Of a stretch of DNA of 64,000 nt, positions 58,473 through 64,000 are shown in pieces (position 1 is the first letter of the stretch; each line of letters begins with the position of its first letter). Position numbers and translations under genes: made by a program. The stretch is from NCBI RefSeq assembly GCF_020080835.1, contig NC_058167.1, positions 1,646,768 through 1,710,767 on the forward strand, given 5' to 3'. This stretch comes from Cotesia glomerata. Taxonomy: Eukaryota > Arthropoda > Insecta > Hymenoptera > Braconidae. Below the pieces are notes generated by a model. That model was not told the DNA's origin and made no database searches. It worked only from the letters and a program-made list of their open reading frames with translations.

Positions 58473-58827
58473 ATAGTATATTACACCCTTTGGGAAGGAA
58501 AATAAGAAAAGCCTCAGATCACATGTAATTGTTGGCCGAGGCGAAGCCGAGGTCAACATACATGTGATCTGAGGTTTTCTTTTTTACTTCCTAAGGGCTG
58601 TATACTATTTTTTTGATCGACGAAGGCGGAAAGCGGCAACTTTATTTAGCGCAGCGGGACGAAAGTTGCCACTTTCCGCCCGGAGGGCAAAAAAATATAA
58701 TGTGTGACGCGGGATGAAACACGATTTCAGACCGAGTGATGCCAGCCCTCGCTTCGCTCGGGCAGGCAACTTCACTCTGGTCTTAAATCGTTTTATTTCA
58801 TCCCTAGTCACACAATATACTATACTA
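58473..58827. repeat. Three adjacent GC-rich hairpins
   Basis: Hairpin I, 58473-58608: arms ATAGTATA...AGCCTCAGATCACATGT around GAGGCGAAGCCGAGG. Hairpin II, 58626-58680: GGCGGAAAGCGGCAACTTTA against GAAAGTTGCCACTTTCCGCC. Hairpin III, about 58695-58822: TGTGTGACGCGGGATGAAAC and its inverted partner around CCTCGCTTCGCTCGGGC. The GC content stands out sharply from the surroundings. They begin exactly where the 58028-58472 element ends. Confidence 0.75.
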
Positions 58828-59343
58828 TAACTAGCGGATAGTCAATACCAAATACATTTTATCTTTATCTTAACTTGATTTTACACGTTTGTAAGGTAAA
58901 AACTAACTTAAATAAGTTATTTGTGTAAACTCAAATATTGGAGAATACAAATTCAAAATAATCTATGCATTCTTTTATTACTCTTTTATGTTTTAATAGA
59001 ATTTTATCATATAATACATCTAAAGTTAAATGTATATTCGACGAACTTTTACAATAATGGTAAATATAATTATCTAGATAAATATATGTGTCATTAAATA
59101 GCCATTATGTCAATAATTAAAATATACGAATTCAGAATTTAATTAAGACGATAATTTTTAAACTCATAAAATCAATCTGAGTATAAAAGTGTCATTGCAT
59201 ACAAATAAAATTATTCAATAGTAACTTTATAAATAAATAAAAAATTATACAGTATTGAATTAAATTAGAACATTAATATGTGAACAATAATTGCATTATC
59301 TATTATTAGTCATTATTTGATAAAATTATGTAAAAATAAATTA
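58828..59343. other. Region downstream of RAB14
   Basis: AT-rich, no exon. It probably includes the RAB14 3' UTR, read on the minus strand. Confidence 0.45.
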
Positions 59344-61017
59344 TTAACAAGAACAGGAATCTTTGCCATTATGCTGTTCGTTGGTAGCTCCATGTAAATT
59401 AGTACGTTCTGGTTGACTGGGATTATGTTGTACTCCTGATTCAGCAGCATTCAAATCCAATCTGTAAAAATTAATTTCATACATGTTGATACTCTTGTCT
59501 ATAAGTAGCTTTATTCTGACTCGATACTTACCGGCCATCTCTTATACTTTGGAATATTTTTTTTGCTGTATCCAAAAAAGCTTCTTCAACATTATGACCT
59601 CTGAAATTTTAATCCATACGGAATTATTATTGTTTGTAAATTTTTTAAAAATATTACATGCTGTGAGCAAAATTAGCAGATGAACAAAACAAAAAATTTT
59701 TTTTGAACTAGACTTAAAAAATGACCTCTACTCATTACTTTGTAGAATCTAAATAATGAAATGATCTTTTTTCTATTAATTATAGGAAAGACCATAGCGG
59801 AATATGCAAGGTAAAAATGAATCATTTAAATATCCAAGCGATATTCTATGGATATGTAGGTACTACTGAAATATTAAAATCCTGAAAATTTCAGACTTTA
59901 ATCTAAGTCAGTTTTTGAGAGAAGTAAAAATGAGTAAAAATGAATTCTATTTGTGGGTCAAAGAGACCAATTTGATTGAAAATTTGATAGGTCATGCAGG
60001 AGATAAAAACTTTTCATAGACACGACGAATTAACACACTCAATTACGCTTTTTCCAAAAACTGGTTTAGATTAAAATCTGAAATTTTCAAGATTTTAATA
60101 CTTCAATAGTACTTGCATACCCAAAGAACAAGTAATCCAATTTCTACAAAAATATGTATTGATCATTCTAGAGCACTGATCTGATAAATTCTTGATGAAG
60201 GACTAATTAATATTACTCGTAATAGTTCAAACTTTAAAAAGCTTTTCATTTTAACTCCTCGCAACTATACTTTTTTATAATTAGAATACATTAAAATAAT
60301 TAGACTTACGTTTTTGCACTAGCCTCAACAAACATAAGACCATTTTCGTCAGCAAATTGTTTTGCTTCTTCATACGTCACATCCCGCTGACCTTCTAAAT
60401 CACTTTTGTTCCCTATCAAAAATATAACCTGAAACCAAGAGTAATATGTTATAAAGTATAAATAAATCTATTAATACATTCTTTTAATATATTATTGATC
60501 CTTACAGTGCTAGGATTGGTGAGATTGCGTGTATCTGTTAGCCAACTACTCAAGTGGTTGTAAGTGGAACGTCGAGTTATATCATACACCATAAGTGCTC
60601 CGGCTGCCCCACGATAATAAGATCTAGTAAATACAAAATATTTTCAAATTAAATAACTTATGCAATAAACAGTATCCACAAATAAATTTATATATTAAAA
60701 TATAATACCTTGTAACTGCTCTAAAACGCTCTTGTCCTGCTGTATCCCATATTTGTAATTTAATTTTTTGACCATTTACTTCAATAATTCTTGTACCAAA
60801 TTCTACTCCAATAGTATGCGGACAATCTGCCATAACTTGAATGAATAAAATAAAGGATTATTAATATTTAATCAGAGTTAAAATTCAAGTACTTTAAATG
60901 ATATAATTTACATTTTTTCTCTGTAAATTGATGTAAAAGACATGACTTTCCAACTCCCATGTCTCCTATAATAATGTATTTAAATATATACGAATAGTTG
61001 TATGGCCCTGTCGACAT
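59344..61017 (-). CDS. RAB14: Ras-related GTPase Rab14
   Basis: A small GTPase of early endosome-Golgi and recycling traffic. Exons: 61017-60912, 60835-60709, 60623-60506, 60428-60310, 59600-59532 and 59461-59344. All splice sites are canonical, phases match, and the total is 218 aa (mammalian RAB14: 215). The N-terminus MSTGPYNYSYIFKYIIIGDM is diagnostic of Rab14. Motifs: P-loop GDMGVGKS, effector loop with ADCPHTIGVEFGTRI, switch II WDTAGQERF, NKSD in the G4 position and EASAKT (G5). The tail NAAESGVQHNPSQPE is Rab14-specific and ends CSC, a double-geranylgeranylation signal for membrane attachment. All nucleotide-binding residues are intact. Confidence 0.97.
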
Positions 61018-62461
61018 AGTTTATCTAAAAATAATAAAATAATTTTGGATTATCTGTCAATTATTTTATTCACTTAAATTATTTCCTTGTACGATATCAA
61101 CAATGCAGTATTATGTGAATAGTAACGAAACATAACCAAACAAAAACGTTTACTTGGATTTATCATCCCTTTCTAATTTTTATTTTTAGTCTTAACAATA
61201 AATGGTCTAAGAACTCTTATAGAACACTAAACAAACAAATATATACAAATTTCTCCTTTCTGATCATTTTTACAATAAAAACGACATGGTTACGAAATAT
61301 ATATCTAAATAAAACAGTAATCATAAATTAGTTTAACCAAACTATTCAAGACATAAAAATCATTTAATAAATATTTTTCAGTCAATTATGATCAAAATAT
61401 TTTATTTATATGTCTTAACAGGTTGTCAACAGCTATAATGAAACCAAACAAATTTTTTTGAGAATAAATTGATTAAATTATGAAATGTTACGGAGTAAAA
61501 CTTTAGAAATTTCTATTGTTTAATTACGAGTTTCAAATATTATATTATACTGAGTAATTATAGAAAATTTAATTTTTTAAGAATTCTATTTATCAACTAC
61601 ATGTAATAGCAAATGATTCATTATTCACCTATGGAATGAAATAAATTCAAATAAAGCTTGACACTTCGTACTTCGTTTAAATATCACAATATAACTTTTA
61701 AGCATCTATCACTTGATGTACGTAAAAATTACACTTCTAATGTTATTAATTGAAAACTGAAGTGACAGTCATACTAAATACACAATTTCAAGTTATTCAA
61801 TATGGCAGATTCTTATGCACAATACTATAGTACTGTAAGAATAGTTGTTATGTATTGGTCGAACTAACTTATCAAATTTTGATAAAATTATGAACTATAT
61901 TTAAAAATAAGATTCTAATTAAAAATAATAAATGATTTTAATGAATACCGCGTTAAGGCCAGTTTCTTAATTCGGGATATAATTTTATCGGAGGTTGAAA
62001 TATTGTTGTCAGTTAATATTTATATACCTATACAGTATTAGAAATTAACTTGAAGGTGTGGCTTAAGAAAAATGTCGGAAAGAAGCTATCAGTTTCAAAC
62101 AAATAACCCATGAAGTATAGTAATAATAATAACTAAAGTATTATTAAAATTAAATAAAATAATATTTCAAACTAATAATAACACCTGAATCACAAAAATA
62201 CATTTACATATACAGACCGAATTTGATCGCTTGACCATTTCATTTAATACCAATTAAGCATGAAAAAAGCATTGGTATTGTGGAAGATATATTTAACTGC
62301 ATTTATGACAAGCCTCCCGTATTAAATGAGTCATTCTCATATTTAATAGTTTTAAAATGACCAATAATTTTTTTCTGTAATGGATTGTTTTAAAATAATT
62401 TAAGCTTACTGCAACATAACAGTTTATTACTGATGAGTTAAAAAAAATTATATTGTAGAAA
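61018..62461. other. Region upstream of RAB14, nothing else recognised
   Basis: Should contain the RAB14 promoter and 5' UTR (minus strand); the sequence does not single out a core promoter. 61954-62000 has a fragment (GGCCAGTTTCTTAATTCGGG) that resembles one near 18593 in VTA1 intron 1. Otherwise AT-rich. Confidence 0.45.
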
Positions 62462-63888
62462 CCCTGGTGGATTCGTGGTCACGGTAAAATGATCGTGAAA
62501 TGACGGTGAATGTACCATAAATTCACAGTGTCGACAAATGATCGTCGAATGACCGTCACTTGACTATCGAACGGCCGTCATTTGACAGTGAATGAAGAGT
62601 ATCATTGTGAAAGTTTTTCACTGTTACTTTATGATTTTTATTCTGTATAGTTATCATACTTCACTATTCGAAAAACCAAATTTTTACTTGACTTCTCCGA
62701 TTTTTTACCTGAGTAAAAATCGTAGATCATCGATCGATCGTCTGTCATTTGACAGTCATTCGAAAACATATAAATTGTCAAAAAACCGTAACTCAGTGGT
62801 AGATGCACAGTAGTCTGTGAGTGAAACGACTGTGAAACGAGCGTATAATGTCGGTAAGTCAGGAATTTTTTACTAGTCAACAATGAAAAAGTGCTGATTA
62901 TATTTTTTTTTATTTCATTAAAAATACTCAAAGTGTATAAAAAGATAGGTAAATGAGAAATTTTCAGTAACTAATCGGGATGAAAAATTAAAAAAAAATA
63001 TTAATTTATTGTAATTTTGTTTATTTCAAAGTAAAATTATAAAAAATTAATCAGATTACAGGCAATCAACAGAGATCAATCATTTCAATACGTTTCAGAA
63101 GAGTTTATGGCTTACAAGTGTTGAATTTTTTTTATAGTCTTAAATGAGAAACTATAATACCTTTTGATTATGAAAAATATAATAATCAATATTGTTTTTT
63201 TTTTTTTTTTTTATAGACGAAAACTTTAATTTCAAAATTACGGAAAAATTGTTTGTTATCAAGAAAAATTATTATGAGATATTTTTTTTTAACAATTCAA
63301 TTTTTAACAATTTCTTTTCCAGATCTTTTTTTATACAGTTAATAATTTCACCATAATTTCGAAATGAAGAATTTCGTAATCATCAAAAATTTGAATCATT
63401 TATTACGATTATTATTTTAAAGTCATGGAAAAAATAACTTTATTTAAGCTATTTTTATCTGTGCAATGAAAAAAAAAATGACTTGGTTTTGACACCTTAT
63501 GATGTGACTGAATCAAATATTTCGTGCGGTGTCTTAGATAGCCTAGCTGGTAGAGTCTTGGGCGCGCGACCAGATGAATCGGGTTCGAGTCTCGGTCTAG
63601 ACTGTCCGCAATATTTTTTTTTATTTTATTGTCCGTGATAGTTGCGTGAATTACCGTATTTGGACAGTATATTGAGCGTACAGTGTCGGTCATAACGTCG
63701 TAGATTCACTTGCGTATGCACCGTAAATATTCAATAAATTTATTGTAGATATCGTTCACAACGGTATCCAATGTTGACTGACAGATCGCTCGGTAAGAAC
63801 GAACTTTATACGGTGAAACGACCGTGAAACGACCGTGAAACAACCGTCATTCGACCGTGCTTTCACCGTGTCGCCGAAACCGCCAGGG
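62462..63888. mobile_element. CCC element D: TIR element with GACCGTGAAA-type arms and a tRNA-like core
   Basis: The left end is CCCTGGTGGATTCGTGGTCA and the right end, reverse-complemented, CCCTGGCGGTTTCGGCGACA. Both continue CGGT(A/G)AAA. AAA lies outside each end (62459-62461 and 63889-63891), including a possible 2-bp duplication. The arms (62462-62850 and about 63640-63888) are rich in GACGGTGAA, GACCGTCATTTGAC and GTGAAACGACCGTGAAACG. The tRNA-like core is at 63531-63602, followed by a T9 Pol III-terminator-like run. The middle (62880-63500) is AT-rich and unassigned. Confidence 0.78.
63531..63602 (+). ncRNA. tRNA-derived module in element D (not a functional tRNA)
   Basis: The A box ATAGCCTAGCTGGTAGAGT and the B box GGGTTCGAGTCTC are clear, and the ends GTCT/TAGAC pair over four bases. 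Its 72 nt align without gaps to the module at 12066-12137, sharing GGTAGAG, GGCGCG, GAT, GGGTTCGA and CGGTCTAGACT. The anticodon arm is not a proper stem. A T9 run (63615-63623) lies downstream. Confidence 0.72.
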
Positions 63889-64000
63889 AAATTTTGATTA
63901 CACAGGTGTATTTAAATGTAACATTAAATATTTATTTGACCAGTCGAATGTGTAGATAATTTTTCTATTACTTTAGAAAGCTATCTATCCTGTATTTTTC

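Overview
This is eukaryotic, AT-rich genomic DNA from an insect. The introns have canonical GT/AG sites, the proteins are metazoan, and R1-clade and I-clade LINEs, Helitron-like elements, a MULE and a THAP/P-type transposon are all present. A hymenopteran such as a parasitoid wasp is a guess; the sequence alone does not name the species. Almost all of the 64 kb is repeats. Only four host genes can be supported.

Host genes: the first exon of NADPH:adrenodoxin (ferredoxin) reductase (minus, 1357-1470, rest off the left edge); a complete pterin-4a-carbinolamine dehydratase (plus, 13022/13130-13711, 3 exons); a complete VTA1/LIP5 (minus, 16404-20601, 4 exons, 283 aa); and a complete RAB14 (minus, 59344-61017, 6 exons, 218 aa). 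They are unrelated housekeeping genes with no operon-like relationship.

Repeat layout: 1.5-1.8 kb, two small hairpin MITEs. 4.6-10.2 kb, a cluster of short Helitron-like units (GC-rich hairpin, then CTAG); one is split by a 4.9-kb Mutator-like element with ~310-bp TIRs, a 9-bp TSD, transposase exons and a RING-finger reading frame. 14.2-15.9 kb, a TTAA-flanked transposon with a truncated transposase. 22.4-23.4 kb, a 1-kb TIR element. 23.6-24.7 kb, a decayed Helitron helicase. 26.4-29.8 kb, a decayed THAP/P-type transposase gene. 30.7-32.1 kb, a foldback element. 32.6-45.7 kb, a ~120-bp minisatellite split by a solo LTR (itself split by a 6.1-kb I-clade LINE), a 2.55-kb TIR element and a 1.2-kb TIR element. 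46.2-58.0 kb, a (TG)n-bearing repeat whose microsatellite holds two R1-clade LINEs head to tail.

The most unusual signal is a set of TIR elements (11651-12555, 40704-43257, 43265-44489, 56521-57341, 62462-63888, and a 118-bp coreless version at 1670-1787). They begin CCC and end GGG, and most have an apparent 2-bp target duplication. Their arms are made of short self-similar motifs that differ from element to element. The five larger ones carry an RNA polymerase III gene-derived core, either tRNA-like or 5S-rRNA-like. The two 5S-type elements share about 540 bp of core but have different arms; the two clearest tRNA-type elements share a 72-nt module but not their arms.
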